From: Nodosilinea sp. LEGE 06152
Lineage (GTDB): Bacteria > Cyanobacteriota > Cyanobacteriia > Phormidesmidales > Phormidesmidaceae
Reading direction: 5' to 3'
Length of the DNA: 64,000 nt
Assembly: GCF_015207525.1 (NCBI RefSeq)
Contig: NZ_JADEWR010000013.1
Location: 116,631-180,630, forward strand
Of the stretch, positions 27,699-39,787 are shown piece after piece. The notes beneath the pieces are model-generated. The model saw only the letters and a program-made list of their open reading frames with translations. It ran no database searches and was not told the origin of the DNA. Position numbers and translations under genes: made by a program. Positions within the stretch are counted from its first letter, which is position 1, and each line of letters starts with the position of its first letter.

Positions 27699-27734
27699 CT
27701 CTTAGAGAGCGAACAAATCAAAGCGCGGGAACCC

Positions 27735-28956
27735 CAGGGCAAACGCATACTCACCCTGCGCTAGCCAGGACTTTGGTGAGATAAGTGTTATCCCAGCCAG
27801 CTTTAAGGCGTTTCGCCTTTTTGCCAACCTTGGCCGAGGATTCTTGAGAGAGCAGGTTGAGGGCCATGTGTCGAATGACAGCCATGTTTTGGGGAGCATA
27901 GCCTGTGCGAATGCGGGAGTCGTCCTCATGAAAGGCCACATCCAGGCACCAGTGGAGACTATTTTCAATGCCCCAGTGGCTGCGAGTGGCTTGAGCAAAG
28001 CGCTCCACACCGCCATCAAGGCTCACGAGATAGTAGCGTTGGGTAATCGTCGGGGCTTGGCCGGAGAGACGGCGCTCTGATTCAATCAAGCCGACCCGCT
28101 TCAGCCCCACCCATTGGTCGGCATCCACCAGATGCTCAACGGAGTCGAGTAACCAGTGACGCCGGATTTCGAGCCGACCGTGGCCCTTATCAATCGTCTG
28201 ATAGGCCTCGTGGGGGATGTTCTTGAAGTTCTGCTGCCGCGCCCAGGCAAAGACTTGTTGAACATCCTCGTACAGTCCCTCTTGATTGCCTTTGAGGCTG
28301 AGGATATAGTCAGCGCCTTGACCGATAATCTGTTTCGCAATCGTTTTCTGGGTTCCCATGGCGTCGAGGGTGACGATGCAGCCGTTGAGAGCCAACACCT
28401 TTAGCAGGTCAGGAATCGCCGTAATTTCGTTCGATTTTTCGTCCACCTTAACTTGCCCCAGCACTAGGCGATTCTCAGCCGCCCAGGCGCTCACCATGTG
28501 GATAGCGCCTTTACCCTGGCCTCGGTCATAGGAGTGCCGCAAGGTTTTGCCATCCACAGCAACGACCGCTCCAGCACTAAGCTGAGCCACGGTTTGAATC
28601 CAGCTCAGGAAGCAGTCTTGTAACTGCTCGGGAGCGAGTTGGGCAAACAGCCGACTAATCGTGTCATGGGACGGAATGCCGTGCGGCAACGCCAGAAAGG
28701 TGCTTAGCCAATCCACCTTGCTCTGGCCGTAGGCCTCGATATCGACCCAGGTCTCTGCGCCACAGACCACCGCACAGATGGTCAAGGCCACCATATCCAC
28801 CAAGCGGTGCTCAATCAGATAGCCGGTACGAGGATCCTCTAGACCCCCAAAGTGGCTTAACAGTGAATCGGTCGGTGGCACTGAAGGGGACATGGATAGC
28901 CTCGATGTCAAACTTATCCATTAGTATCCCTACTCGCCGAGTATGCGTTTGCCCTG
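27735..28956 (-). mobile_element. ISAs1-family insertion sequence, complete
   Basis: 1222 bp. Perfect 18-bp terminal inverted repeats starting CAGGGCAAACGC (27735-27752 and 28939-28956), flanked by an exact 10-bp direct repeat GCGGGAACCC (27725-27734 and 28957-28966). Length, CAGGG ends and duplication length fit the ISAs1 family. All parts are intact, so it may be active. It sits between divergent rplC and ndhN, 78 bp upstream of the ndhN start. Confidence 0.95.
27751..28893 (-). CDS. ISAs1-family transposase
   Basis: 380 aa from the ATG at 28893 (a TTG at 28911 adds six). N-terminal DDE-assoc domain (LLSHFGGLEDPRTGYLIEHRLVDMVALTICAVVCGAETW) and the DDE domain with AVDGKTLRHSYDR, VTLDAMGTQK and the late RSHWGIENSLHWCLDVAFHEDDSRIR holding the Glu. 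No frameshift. Its stop codon lies inside the left inverted repeat. Confidence 0.95.
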   Translation of the reverse strand: MSPSVPPTDSLLSHFGGLEDPRTGYLIEHRLVDMVALTICAVVCGAETWVDIEAYGQSKVDWLSTFLALPHGIPSHDTISRLFAQLAPEQLQDCFLSWIQTVAQLSAGAVVAVDGKTLRHSYDRGQGKGAIHMVSAWAAENRLVLGQVKVDEKSNEITAIPDLLKVLALNGCIVTLDAMGTQKTIAKQIIGQGADYILSLKGNQEGLYEDVQQVFAWARQQNFKNIPHEAYQTIDKGHGRLEIRRHWLLDSVEHLVDADQWVGLKRVGLIESERRLSGQAPTITQRYYLVSLDGGVERFAQATRSHWGIENSLHWCLDVAFHEDDSRIRTGYAPQNMAVIRHMALNLLSQESSAKVGKKAKRLKAGWDNTYLTKVLASAG

Positions 28957-28997
28957 GCGGGAACCCATGTTGATACATTACTCTGTCCTGAACACAG

Positions 28998-29003
28998 TAC
29001 AAT
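28998..29003 (+). promoter_or_regulatory. Possible -10 box of ndhN
   Basis: TACAAT, 31 bp upstream of the ndhN ATG, is close to the TATAAT consensus. A TTGATA at 28970-28975 is 22 bp away, too far for an ideal -35. All of this is outside the IS, so the immediate ndhN promoter appears to have survived the insertion, with the IS end 13 bp from TTGATA. Confidence 0.3.
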
Positions 29004-29034
29004 AACACCTGATATTGTTTGGCCGAGGGCAACT

Positions 29035-29502
29035 ATGGCGCTGCTAACAACGGGTAAACCTTTCATTAAGGACTTGGAAAGCAATGGCGCGATCGCCGTG
29101 CGCATGCCCCTAGAAGGTGGGTTTGAAGGCCGCTACGAGCGCCGCCTCAAGGCCACTGGTTACGAAACGATGAAGCTGACGGCCCGCGGTCTGGGGGATC
29201 TATCGTCCTACCTCACGGCTGTGCACGGCGTGCGCCCGCCCCACCTGGGCAAAAAAACGCTGGGCAGCGGTGCGGCAGTGGGCTACACCTATTTCATTCC
29301 GCCAATGCTGACCTATCGCCTTGAGTCGATGTCTGCTAAGGCCAAAGGCATGGTGCTCTGGCTGATTGAGGGACACATTCTGTCGCACCAGGAGCTGTCT
29401 TACCTGGTCAGCCTGCCGACTATCGAGCCTCGGGTTAAGGTGGTGGTTGAAGTGGGTGGCGATCGCTCTTTTAGCTGGGAACCCCTAGCCAATTTGATCT
29501 AG
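29035..29502 (+). CDS. ndhN: NAD(P)H-quinone oxidoreductase subunit N
   Basis: 155 aa, full-length match to the oxygenic-photosynthesis-specific NdhN (MALLTTGKPFIKDLESNGAIAVRMPLEGGFEGRYERRL..., LGSGAAVGYTYFIPPMLTYRLE). Peripheral stromal/cytoplasmic subunit of NDH-1, the thylakoid ferredoxin-plastoquinone reductase for respiration, cyclic electron flow and CO2 uptake. First of a run with ldpA and the AAA/R3H gene. Confidence 0.96.
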   Translation: MALLTTGKPFIKDLESNGAIAVRMPLEGGFEGRYERRLKATGYETMKLTARGLGDLSSYLTAVHGVRPPHLGKKTLGSGAAVGYTYFIPPMLTYRLESMSAKAKGMVLWLIEGHILSHQELSYLVSLPTIEPRVKVVVEVGGDRSFSWEPLANLI

Positions 29503-29586
29503 CCCTGCTCTGGCCCTCAAGCCAGCCCGCGACGTCCAAATTGCGCTAGAAAAGCTGGATGCCCCCTGCCAGGATTTGCCACCTGC

Positions 29587-30883
29587 ATGGATACTGAAAC
29601 CGCCCCTGGGACTGCTGCCGGGAGCTACACCGCAGAAAACCCGTCGCCATCTCCCTACCAATCGCTACAGGCGGGAAGTTGGGTCAAGCTGATCTGCGGT
29701 GCCAGCTACCAGGACATGCCAACCATACGGCGATTGGCCATGCTCTACGCTTTAGCCGGGGCCGATTGTATTGATGTGGCCGCCGATGGGGCCGTAGTGG
29801 CCGCTGCTCGCCAGGGCTTGGAGGATGCGGTATGGCTGACTGAGCGTTTGGGCGATCGCAAAGCGTCTGCGCTGGCAAATCGCGGCCTACCCTGGCTTAT
29901 GGTCAGCCTCAACGACAGCGAAGACCCCCATTTTCGCAAAGCGCATTTCGACGCGGCCCATTGTCCGCCGGACTGCGATCGCCCCTGCGAGCCCGTGTGC
30001 CCCACCGCCGCGATTCAGTTTCGTTCAGCCAGTCAGGGCGGGGTGAAGCCGGATCTCTGCTACGGCTGCGGTCGCTGCATAGCCGTCTGCCCGCTAGACC
30101 GTATTGAAGCGCAGTCTTACATGGCTCGGCCAGAAGCGTTTTCCAGTGAACAACTGGTCCAGATTGATGCCGTTGAAATTCACACCCAGACCGGGCACCA
30201 GGCCCAGTTTGAGCAGCTTTGGCAGCGGCTTCAGCCCTGGCGACCTCACCTCAAACTAATATCCATCAGCTGCCCTGACCACGATCGGGTAGTGCCCTAT
30301 CTGCAAGACCTCTACAACCTGATGGCTCCCCTTGCAGTGCCACTGATCTGGCAGACCGACGGCCGCCCGATGAGCGGTGACCTGGGCAAGGGTACAACCC
30401 ATGCCGCCATTCGCCTGGCCCAAAAGATTCTACAGGCTGGTCTACCGGGTCACGTTCAACCCGCTGGTGGCACCAATGGCTACACTGTAGATAAGTTGCT
30501 CGCTCTTGGCTTGATAAAAAACACGCCCTCTGCTTCTTACCCAGACTTTCCCCCTAGCGGCTTGGCGTCCTCCCAGAGCGGTGGGATGGCCAGCCATGGT
30601 TCAGTCTTAGTCCGCAACACGATTTCAGGTATTGCCTACGGTGGCTACGGGCGATCGCAGGTGCTGCCGCTGCTCGATGCCATTGACTACGAACTTCAGC
30701 CCTGGTTAGGAAACGCCTCCCTAAACCAGCCTTCTAACGGTCAGTGGGGCAGCCCTACGTCTGACACAGCCCCCGTCGCCCCTTGGCAACGCCTTGATAA
30801 CAGTGCCCTAGGTCAGGGGTTGGCCCTAGCTCAACAACTAGTGAACCAGCTCAAGATAGATAGACATTTTTTACCCACACGGT

Positions 30884-30891
<8 letters not shown>
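29587..30891 (+). CDS. ldpA: LdpA, light-dependent period iron-sulfur protein
   Basis: 434 aa. Two ferredoxin-like clusters: C126, C130, C134, C138 (CPPDCDRPCEPVCP) and C158, C161, C164, C168 (CYGCGRCIAVCPLDRI). N-terminal LdpA-specific domain (SWVKLICGASYQDMPTIRRLAMLYALAGADCIDVAAD). In Synechococcus LdpA senses redox state and passes light input to the Kai clock. The last 8 bp overlap the next gene. A proline/Ser-rich insertion at about 318-340 looks variable. Confidence 0.95.
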
Positions 30892-32797
<1,906 letters not shown>

Positions 32798-32948
32798 GGC
32801 AGAGAGTCCCGGTCAAAACCCAAAATACTATGACCACAGGGCGCTATAGAATAAGAGCACCGAAATGACACCAGCGCAGCTTTGGCGCAGGATTCAGTGC
32901 CTATTCTTCAGGGCCTGTCGTTCGGCCTGAACTTTTTCAAAGAAGCCT

Positions 32949-33350
32949 ATGAAATCCTTAATTGCTCGTCTTTTAGCCCTGGTACTGGTGGCCGTCGTTG
33001 GCCTAACAGGGTGCAGTGCAGGCACCAGCGGCATGCTCACTGGCGACTATCGCCAGGACACCCTGATGCTGGTGGATAGCCTCAGAAACTCGCTCGCGCT
33101 GCCTGACGACGATCCGGCAAAACTTGAGGCTCAAGCCGAGGCCAAAGCCGTCATCAGTGATTTTGCCTCTCGCTATCGCCGAGATTCTTCAGTCGCCAAC
33201 CTCAGCTCGTTCACTACAATGCGAACTGCGCTGAATGCGATCGCAGGGCATTACAGCAGCTACCCCAACCGCCCCCTGCCCGAGAAGCTCAAAACCCGAG
33301 TCGAGCAAGAGCTCAAACAGGTAGAATCGGCCCTCAACCGAGGAGCCTAG
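32949..33350 (+). CDS. psb27: Photosystem II lipoprotein Psb27
   Basis: 133 aa. Signal peptide with lipobox LTGC (Cys22 lipidated), then the four-helix Psb27 fold (MLTGDYRQDTLMLVDSLRNSLALPDDDP... YRRDSSVANLSSFTTMRTALNAIAGHY). Lumenal assembly factor that binds CP43 during PSII repair and delays Mn cluster assembly. Followed by a strong terminator, so it ends its transcription unit. Confidence 0.96.
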   Translation: MKSLIARLLALVLVAVVGLTGCSAGTSGMLTGDYRQDTLMLVDSLRNSLALPDDDPAKLEAQAEAKAVISDFASRYRRDSSVANLSSFTTMRTALNAIAGHYSSYPNRPLPEKLKTRVEQELKQVESALNRGA

Positions 33351-33380
33351 AAACCTGCGAGCAAACTAATTAACTAGCTG

Positions 33381-33406
33381 AAGCCGCCTCGGGGCGGTTT
33401 CTTTTT
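33381..33406 (+). terminator. Rho-independent terminator of psb27
   Basis: 8-bp stem (33381-33388 with 33393-33400, one G-T pair, CCGCC/GGCGG core) around a TCGG loop, followed by CTTTTT. 30 bp downstream of the psb27 stop. Confidence 0.85.
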
Positions 33407-33470
33407 GCCCCTACCGCCGTCGTCGCCACACCGAGACTGCGAAACCCGTGGGGCAAGTTCAAATTTGCAA

Positions 33471-33499
33471 TTGACGGGTTGGCGTTGGTTTGCTAGCAT
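33471..33499 (+). promoter_or_regulatory. Sigma-70-type promoter of the rpmJ-rpsM operon
   Basis: TTGACG at 33471-33476, 17-bp spacer, TAGCAT at 33494-33499 preceded by TGC (extended -10). The start point would fall near 33506, about 24 nt before the rpmJ ATG. Best promoter match in the window. Confidence 0.7.
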
Positions 33500-33529
33500 A
33501 GCAATTCTGTAGTAAAGTGCGAGTTGGAC

Positions 33530-33643
33530 ATGAAAGTCCGTGCGTCTGTGCGCAAGATGTGTGATAAGTGCCGTGTCATCCGCCGCCGCGGTCGGGTCAT
33601 GGTGATTTGCTCAAACCCCAAGCATAAGCAGCGGCAAGGGTAA
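33530..33643 (+). CDS. rpmJ: 50S ribosomal protein L36
   Basis: 37 aa: begins [14 protein letters not shown], followed by a basic stretch and [11 protein letters not shown]. Zinc ligands C11, C14, C27 and H32 all present. First gene of the plus-strand ribosomal block. Confidence 0.97.
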   Translation: MKVRASVRKMCDKCRVIRRRGRVMVICSNPKHKQRQG

Positions 33644-33722
33644 GTTTGGTGCGGCGGCTTTTTCCTGCTGAGAAGAGCTAACCCATCAAACAGTGATTGA
33701 GCAAAGATAGATGAGCAAAGTG

Positions 33723-33743
33723 GCTAAAACAGACTGTTTTAGC
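33723..33743 (+). promoter_or_regulatory. Perfect palindrome in the rpsM leader
   Basis: Arms GCTAAAACAG and CTGTTTTAGC around a single A, between rpmJ and rpsM, about 105 bp before the rpsM start. No T-run follows directly. Either an operator or an mRNA hairpin; both are inference. Confidence 0.4.
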
Positions 33744-33848
33744 AGTTTAATAGGGTTTTCTAGATCTGGGCAGCAGCCCGAGTAAAGTTACTGGGTAGCC
33801 GCTACGGGGCTGTTTGGTTAGAACCAAGTATTGGGGGAGATAGTTAAG

Positions 33849-34232
33849 GTGGCACGGATAGCAGGCGTGGACTTACCACGCGACAAACGAGTTGAAATTG
33901 GCTTGACCTACATCTACGGTATTGGCCTTACCCGTTCCAAGGAGATCCTGGCCAAAACCGGGGTCAGTCCTGATGTGCGCGTTAAAGACCTGACAGACAG
34001 TGACGTGGCCAAGCTGCGCGATTCTGTCGAAAGCGATTACCAGGTAGAAGGTGACCTGCGGCGGCTTGAGAACATGAACATCAAGCGCTTAATGGATATT
34101 GGCTCCTACCGAGGTCGGCGACATCGGGCAGGTCTGCCCGTCCGGGGTCAGCGTACCCGCACCAATTCTCGCACCCGTCGGGGCGGCACTCGTCGCACCG
34201 TTGCAGGTAAGAAGAAAGCGCCGCGGAAGTAG
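33849..34232 (+). CDS. rpsM: 30S ribosomal protein S13
   Basis: 127 aa from the GTG at 33849, the family start ([15 protein letters not shown]), with GGGGGAG about 10 nt upstream; an in-frame TTG at 33831 would add six residues. C-terminal [18 protein letters not shown] and basic tail present. Confidence 0.96.
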   Translation: MARIAGVDLPRDKRVEIGLTYIYGIGLTRSKEILAKTGVSPDVRVKDLTDSDVAKLRDSVESDYQVEGDLRRLENMNIKRLMDIGSYRGRRHRAGLPVRGQRTRTNSRTRRGGTRRTVAGKKKAPRK

Positions 34233-34284
34233 AGTTAGTCCTACTTCTTAAACCCCCAGCTACTATTGGAGGGTTGAGGTATGA

Positions 34285-34313
34285 AAGCTCGCTGACCTTT
34301 GTGGCGAGTTTTT
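34285..34313 (+). terminator. Weak hairpin with T-run between rpsM and rpsK
   Basis: AAGCTCGC (34285-34292) pairs with GCGAGTTT (34304-34311), one G-T pair, followed by further T. It lies inside the operon, 95 bp before rpsK, so if functional it is an attenuator rather than an end. Confidence 0.35.
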
Positions 34314-34408
34314 CCGACTGTTTAGCGGTGCTTGCCAATTTTGACTGCTCACCGACAGTTACGTGATTCAGATCTAAGTTTCCTTGAACTAAGTTTAGTG
34401 ACAACGCC

Positions 34409-34801
34409 ATGGCCAAACCAACCCGAAAGACCGGACCTCGCAAGAGTAAAAAGAACGTTCCCAGTGGGGTCGCCCACATTCGTTCAACCTTCAACAACAC
34501 CATCGTGACCATCACTGACCAATCAGGGGAAGCAATTTCCTGGGCTTCGGCAGGATCTAGCGGGTTCAAAGGAGCTAAAAAAGGCACCCCTTTTGCAGCT
34601 CAGACAGCGGCAGATGGCGCTGCCCGACGGGCTATGGATCAGGGCATGCGCCAGATTGAAGTAATGGTAAGTGGGCCTGGGGCAGGCCGTGAAACCGCCA
34701 TTCGTGCCCTACAGGGAGCAGGCTTAGAAATAACGCTAATTCGCGACGTTACTCCTATCCCCCACAACGGTTGCCGGCCACCCAAACGCCGTCGAGTTTA
34801 A
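34409..34801 (+). CDS. rpsK: 30S ribosomal protein S11
   Basis: 130 aa. [46 protein letters not shown] and the C-terminal [19 protein letters not shown]. Confidence 0.97.
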   Translation: MAKPTRKTGPRKSKKNVPSGVAHIRSTFNNTIVTITDQSGEAISWASAGSSGFKGAKKGTPFAAQTAADGAARRAMDQGMRQIEVMVSGPGAGRETAIRALQGAGLEITLIRDVTPIPHNGCRPPKRRRV

Positions 34802-34875
34802 GCGCTCAGTTTAAGCATTAGGAACGTAGCTCCATCGGTGGACAGGGTATTGCGAGGTTTAAGGGAGGCAGGATT

Positions 34876-35823
34876 TTGGCACAGTTTCATGTTGATTGCG
34901 TAGAGTCTGTCGTTGAAAGCGATCAGAGTCAGTACGGTCGATTTGTAATCGAACCCCTGGAGCGCAGCCAGGGAACCACAGTAGGCAATGCTCTACGGCG
35001 AGTGTTGCTCTCTAACCTGGAGGGCATTGCGATTACAGCCGTCAGAATTGCTGGCGCCACCCATGAGTTCTCTACGATTGTTGGCGTCCGAGAAGATGTC
35101 CTCGACATTCTCCTCAACATGAAGGAGATTGTGCTGCGGAGCTATTCTAGTCAGCCTCAAATCGGTCGTCTTCTGGTTCAGGGGCCAGCCCGAGTCACCG
35201 CCGGGCACTTTGAATTACCCTCTGAAGTGGAAGTGGTTAACCCTGAGCAGTATGTGGCTACCGTTGCCGATGGCCACACCCTGGAAATGGAGTTCAGAAT
35301 TGAGCGAGGTCAGGGATACCGGGCCGTAGAGCGCAGCAAAGACGACGCCACCGCCCTTGACTTCATTCAAATTGACTCAGTATTTATGCCGGTCAAGAAG
35401 GTCAACTACACCGTCGAGGAAGTAGTTGTTTCTGGCTCCATGCAGCGTGACCAGCTGATTATGGATATCTGGACCAACGGCAGCATTACGCCTCAGCAGG
35501 CCATGAGTCAGGCCGCTGATATTTTGGTCAGTCTTTTTGTACCGCTCAAAGACGTCACCCTCGAGCCTAAGTTTGACGAAGAGGTTAAGGAAGAAGATCC
35601 AAACAATCAAATTCCTATTGAAGAGCTGCGGCTTTCGGTGCGGGCCTACAACTGCCTGAAGCGTGCCCAGATCAACTCGGTGGCAGATTTGCTGGACTTC
35701 AGCCAGGAAGACCTGCTGGAGATCAAAAACTTTGGCCAAAAGTCTGCCGAAGAGGTTATCGAGGCTCTCCAGGAGCGGTTAGGGATTACCCTACCCTTGG
35801 AGAAGGCTTCAAAAACGGCTTGA
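34876..35823 (+). CDS. rpoA: RNA polymerase subunit alpha
   Basis: 315 aa with a TTG start (family start MAQFHVDCVES) and GGGAGG upstream. N-terminal dimerisation domain (GRFVIEPLERSQGTTVGNALRRVLLSNLEG) and C-terminal domain that binds UP elements and activators (LRLSVRAYNCLKRAQINSVADLLDFSQEDLLEIKNFGQKSAEEV). Confidence 0.97.
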   Translation: MAQFHVDCVESVVESDQSQYGRFVIEPLERSQGTTVGNALRRVLLSNLEGIAITAVRIAGATHEFSTIVGVREDVLDILLNMKEIVLRSYSSQPQIGRLLVQGPARVTAGHFELPSEVEVVNPEQYVATVADGHTLEMEFRIERGQGYRAVERSKDDATALDFIQIDSVFMPVKKVNYTVEEVVVSGSMQRDQLIMDIWTNGSITPQQAMSQAADILVSLFVPLKDVTLEPKFDEEVKEEDPNNQIPIEELRLSVRAYNCLKRAQINSVADLLDFSQEDLLEIKNFGQKSAEEVIEALQERLGITLPLEKASKTA

Positions 35824-35911
35824 CGAGAGAGTTACTTTAGGGTTAGCCCTAGCCTCCTCTAATTTTTCCCTGTGTTGCTTTTAATTTTGTTGTTCATCTG
35901 AGTTAAGTACC

Positions 35912-36262
35912 ATGCGTCACCGCTGTCGCGTTCATCAACTCGGGAAGCCTGCAGACCAGCGTAAAGCCCTGCTTCGCTCCCTGACCACGGAGCTCATCCG
36001 TCACGGTCGAATTACGACTACCAAGGCTCGGGCTAAAGCGGTGCGCGAAGAGGCTGACCGCATGATCACTCTAGCTAAGGATGGTTCGCTTTCGGCCCGT
36101 CGGCAGGCCCTAGGCTACATCTACGACAAACAACTCGTTCATGCCCTGTTTAGCCAAGCCGATGAGCGCTACGGCGATCGCAATGGTGGCTACACCCGCG
36201 TCGTCAGAACCGTTCGCCGTCGGGGCGACAACTCCGAAATGGCTATTATCGAGCTGACCTAA
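35912..36262 (+). CDS. rplQ: 50S ribosomal protein L17
   Basis: 116 aa. [37 protein letters not shown] start and [28 protein letters not shown] end; complete. Confidence 0.97.
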   Translation: MRHRCRVHQLGKPADQRKALLRSLTTELIRHGRITTTKARAKAVREEADRMITLAKDGSLSARRQALGYIYDKQLVHALFSQADERYGDRNGGYTRVVRTVRRRGDNSEMAIIELT

Positions 36263-36329
36263 GCATTTTTCAACGTTTGCTCAGGTCACCTCTGTCCATT
36301 AGTCCACTGTTTGTACCTGTCCGTGTCCC

Positions 36330-37202
36330 ATGGAGAAGTCATCACCCATACAGCGCAGTTTGGAGAGCCAACCTGTCGAGTTTGCCCAGGCAACTCAGCG
36401 GGTTGCTTTGGTGGTGCAGTACGTGGGTACCCATCTACACGGCTGGCAGTGGCAGCCCAATGCTCGTACTGTACAGGGCGAGATCGAGGCTGCGATTCGC
36501 TCGGTGCTAGGCTACGACGTACGCCTTAGCGGCGCAGGGCGTACCGACACTGGTGTCCATGCGGCCGCTCAGATAGCCCACTTTGATGCACCGGGTTTCA
36601 TTCCGTCACACCGCTGGGCAGACGTGCTCAACGCCCGTCTGCCTGACGACGTCCTGATTCGGGCATCAGCAACAGTACCCGATACCTGGCATGCCCAGTT
36701 TTCGGCCTGTTGGCGACGCTATCGCTACACCTTTTACACCGGGCAGCGGCCCAACCTGTTTGTGCGTCCCTTTGTGTGGCACTACTACCGCCAATACTTA
36801 GATCAGGGCAAAATTCAAGCGGCGTTGGATGACATGGTTGGCCACCACGACATGACCGCTTTCCACCGGACGCGATCGGGCAAAAGCCATTCCTGGGTAG
36901 ACCTTCAGGCAGCTGAATGCCGCCGTCAGGACACCTTCCTTACCGTTGAGCTTCAGGCCAAAGGCTTTTTGTACGGCATGGTGAGGCTGATTATGGGCCT
37001 GATAGTAAAGGTAGGCAGTGGAGAGTTAACTCCAGCGGAGTTTGGCCAGCTTTGGCAGCAGCGCCAGCGTCACCGCGTCAAATATGCCGCTCCGGCTCAG
37101 GGATTGTGCCTACTCCGGGTCGGCTACGACCATACTCCCTTTGCCCCAGAGGCATGGTTTGACACCCAGCCCCACTTTTTCTGGGGTTCAGCTGTAGCCT
37201 AA
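36330..37202 (+). CDS. truA: tRNA pseudouridine synthase A
   Basis: 290 aa. Catalytic Asp in SGAGRTDTGVHA; VQYVGTHLHGWQWQPNARTVQGEIE and HHDMTAFHRTRSGKSHSW also typical. Makes pseudouridine at positions 38-40 of tRNA anticodon arms. Truly in the ribosomal block between rplQ and rplM, the usual cyanobacterial place. Confidence 0.96.
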   Translation: MEKSSPIQRSLESQPVEFAQATQRVALVVQYVGTHLHGWQWQPNARTVQGEIEAAIRSVLGYDVRLSGAGRTDTGVHAAAQIAHFDAPGFIPSHRWADVLNARLPDDVLIRASATVPDTWHAQFSACWRRYRYTFYTGQRPNLFVRPFVWHYYRQYLDQGKIQAALDDMVGHHDMTAFHRTRSGKSHSWVDLQAAECRRQDTFLTVELQAKGFLYGMVRLIMGLIVKVGSGELTPAEFGQLWQQRQRHRVKYAAPAQGLCLLRVGYDHTPFAPEAWFDTQPHFFWGSAVA

Positions 37203-37273
37203 AGCCAATTCAAGTTTGATTAGATGGTTTGTTTTATTAACGTGGTTCATCCAAGAAAGGCAGCTCAAGCGCT

Positions 37274-37732
37274 ATGACTACTAAGACCTACATTCCCCCC
37301 CACGATTCTGTACAGAAGCAGTGGCACGTAATCGACGCTGAAGGTCAGCGCCTGGGACGGCTGGCCACTGAAATTGCCACTATTTTGCGCGGCAAAAACA
37401 AACCCACCTTTACCCCTCACATGGATACGGGTGATTTCGTTATTGTGGTTAATGCTGAGAAAGTTGTGGTTACCGGTCGCAAGGCCAGTACCAAACTCTA
37501 CCGTCGCCATTCCGGTCGCCCCGGCGGCATGAAGGTAGAAACCTTTGACAAACTTCAGGCTCGCATTCCTGAGCGCATTATTGAGCAGGCTGTGAAGGGT
37601 ATGCTGCCGAAAAATTCTCTGGGCCGTAAGCAGTTCACCAAGCTCAAGGTATATGCCGGGCCAGAGCACCCCCACCAGGCCCAAAGCCCTGAAATTCATG
37701 TTGTAAACACCATTCCTGGAGAAGCGAAATAA
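37274..37732 (+). CDS. rplM: 50S ribosomal protein L13
   Basis: 152 aa. [49 protein letters not shown] and [13 protein letters not shown]. Its TAA overlaps the rpsI ATG by one base. Confidence 0.97.
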   Translation: MTTKTYIPPHDSVQKQWHVIDAEGQRLGRLATEIATILRGKNKPTFTPHMDTGDFVIVVNAEKVVVTGRKASTKLYRRHSGRPGGMKVETFDKLQARIPERIIEQAVKGMLPKNSLGRKQFTKLKVYAGPEHPHQAQSPEIHVVNTIPGEAK

Positions 37733-38145
37733 TGCAGGCTACCGATCAATCTCAACAGGCTGTGTACTGGGGCACCGGTCGCCGTAAGACGTCTATCGCC
37801 CGAGTGCGCTTGGTACCTGGCAGCGGTCAGTTGGTCATCAACAAGCGCCCAGGCGACGATTATTTGCAGTTCAACCCGGCTTACCTAAACGCCACCAAGG
37901 CTCCCCTAGAGGTGTTAGGTCTGGAAAACGCCTACGATGTTTTGGTTAACGTCAAGGGTGGTGGGCTAACTGGTCAGGCTGATGCCATTCGCCTTGGGGT
38001 AGCCCGAGCACTGTGTGAACTTGACCCTGAAAACCGTAAGCCGCTGAAGGTTGAAGGCTACCTCACCCGCGATCCCCGCGCTAAGGAACGCCGTAAGTAC
38101 GGTCTGAAGAAAGCCCGTAAGGCACCTCAGTTCTCTAAGCGTTAA
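37732..38145 (+). CDS. rpsI: 30S ribosomal protein S9
   Basis: 137 aa. [21 protein letters not shown] start and the C-terminal [24 protein letters not shown] whose last Lys-Arg contacts P-site tRNA. Coupled to rplM. Confidence 0.97.
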   Translation: MQATDQSQQAVYWGTGRRKTSIARVRLVPGSGQLVINKRPGDDYLQFNPAYLNATKAPLEVLGLENAYDVLVNVKGGGLTGQADAIRLGVARALCELDPENRKPLKVEGYLTRDPRAKERRKYGLKKARKAPQFSKR

Positions 38146-38186
38146 TCTCCAAACGCTAAGTTCTCAAGGACTAGTTTTGTTTGGTG

Positions 38187-38253
38187 CGGTTAAGCCTGCT
38201 CTGTAGAGAATCTTGATCTAAACTAAATCGTGATGGTCAGAGCCTCTTAACCG
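38187..38253 (+). promoter_or_regulatory. Structured leader of rpmE
   Basis: Long-range hairpin: CGGTTAAG (38187-38194) pairs with CTTAACCG (38246-38253), and after a small internal loop GCTCTG (38198-38203) pairs with CAGAGC (38238-38243). 14 base pairs in the 159-bp gap before rpmE, ending about 50 nt from its ATG. L31 leaders are known in other phyla; this could be a cyanobacterial counterpart (inference). Confidence 0.45.
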
Positions 38254-38304
38254 AACCTAATTGCGCCCGTTTTCCTTCTGCTGATGTTGTTTTAATCCAT
38301 CGTT

Positions 38305-38556
38305 ATGGCAAAGTCTGAGATTCACCCCACCTGGTATCCCGAAGCCAAGGTTTTCTGTGACGGCAAGGAAATTATGACCGTTGGGTCTACCAAGCCTGAG
38401 CTACATGTAGACGTATGGTCTGGAAACCACCCCTTCTACACTGGCACCCAAAAGATTATCGACACCGAGGGCCGGGTTGAGCGCTTTATGCGTAAGTACG
38501 GCATGACTGATACGTCAGCCGCTGCCACTGACGACAAGGCTGCCGATAACGCTTAG
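38305..38556 (+). CDS. rpmE: 50S ribosomal protein L31
   Basis: 83 aa. IHPTWYPEAKVFCDGKEIMTVGSTKPELHVDVWSGNHPFYTGTQKIIDTEGRVERFMRKYG. Only one Cys is present, so it is the non-zinc form. Acidic Ala/Asp tail. Precedes prfA. Confidence 0.96.
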   Translation: MAKSEIHPTWYPEAKVFCDGKEIMTVGSTKPELHVDVWSGNHPFYTGTQKIIDTEGRVERFMRKYGMTDTSAAATDDKAADNA

Positions 38557-38592
38557 CCAACTCTGCTGTAGCACTTAGAGTAGATGTTCTAG

Positions 38593-39720
<1,128 letters not shown>

Positions 39721-39741
39721 GTGCTAGCCTGGGTTCGTTGC

Positions 39742-39764
39742 ACTGGCCCGCGAGGCCAGTTTTT
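39742..39764 (+). terminator. Rho-independent terminator of prfA
   Basis: Stem ACTGGCC (39742-39748) and GGCCAGT (39754-39760) with a 5-nt loop CGCGA and a T5 run. Placed 21 bp after the prfA stop. Confidence 0.88.
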
Positions 39765-39787
39765 GACTATTGCCCCCAGGAAAGCGT

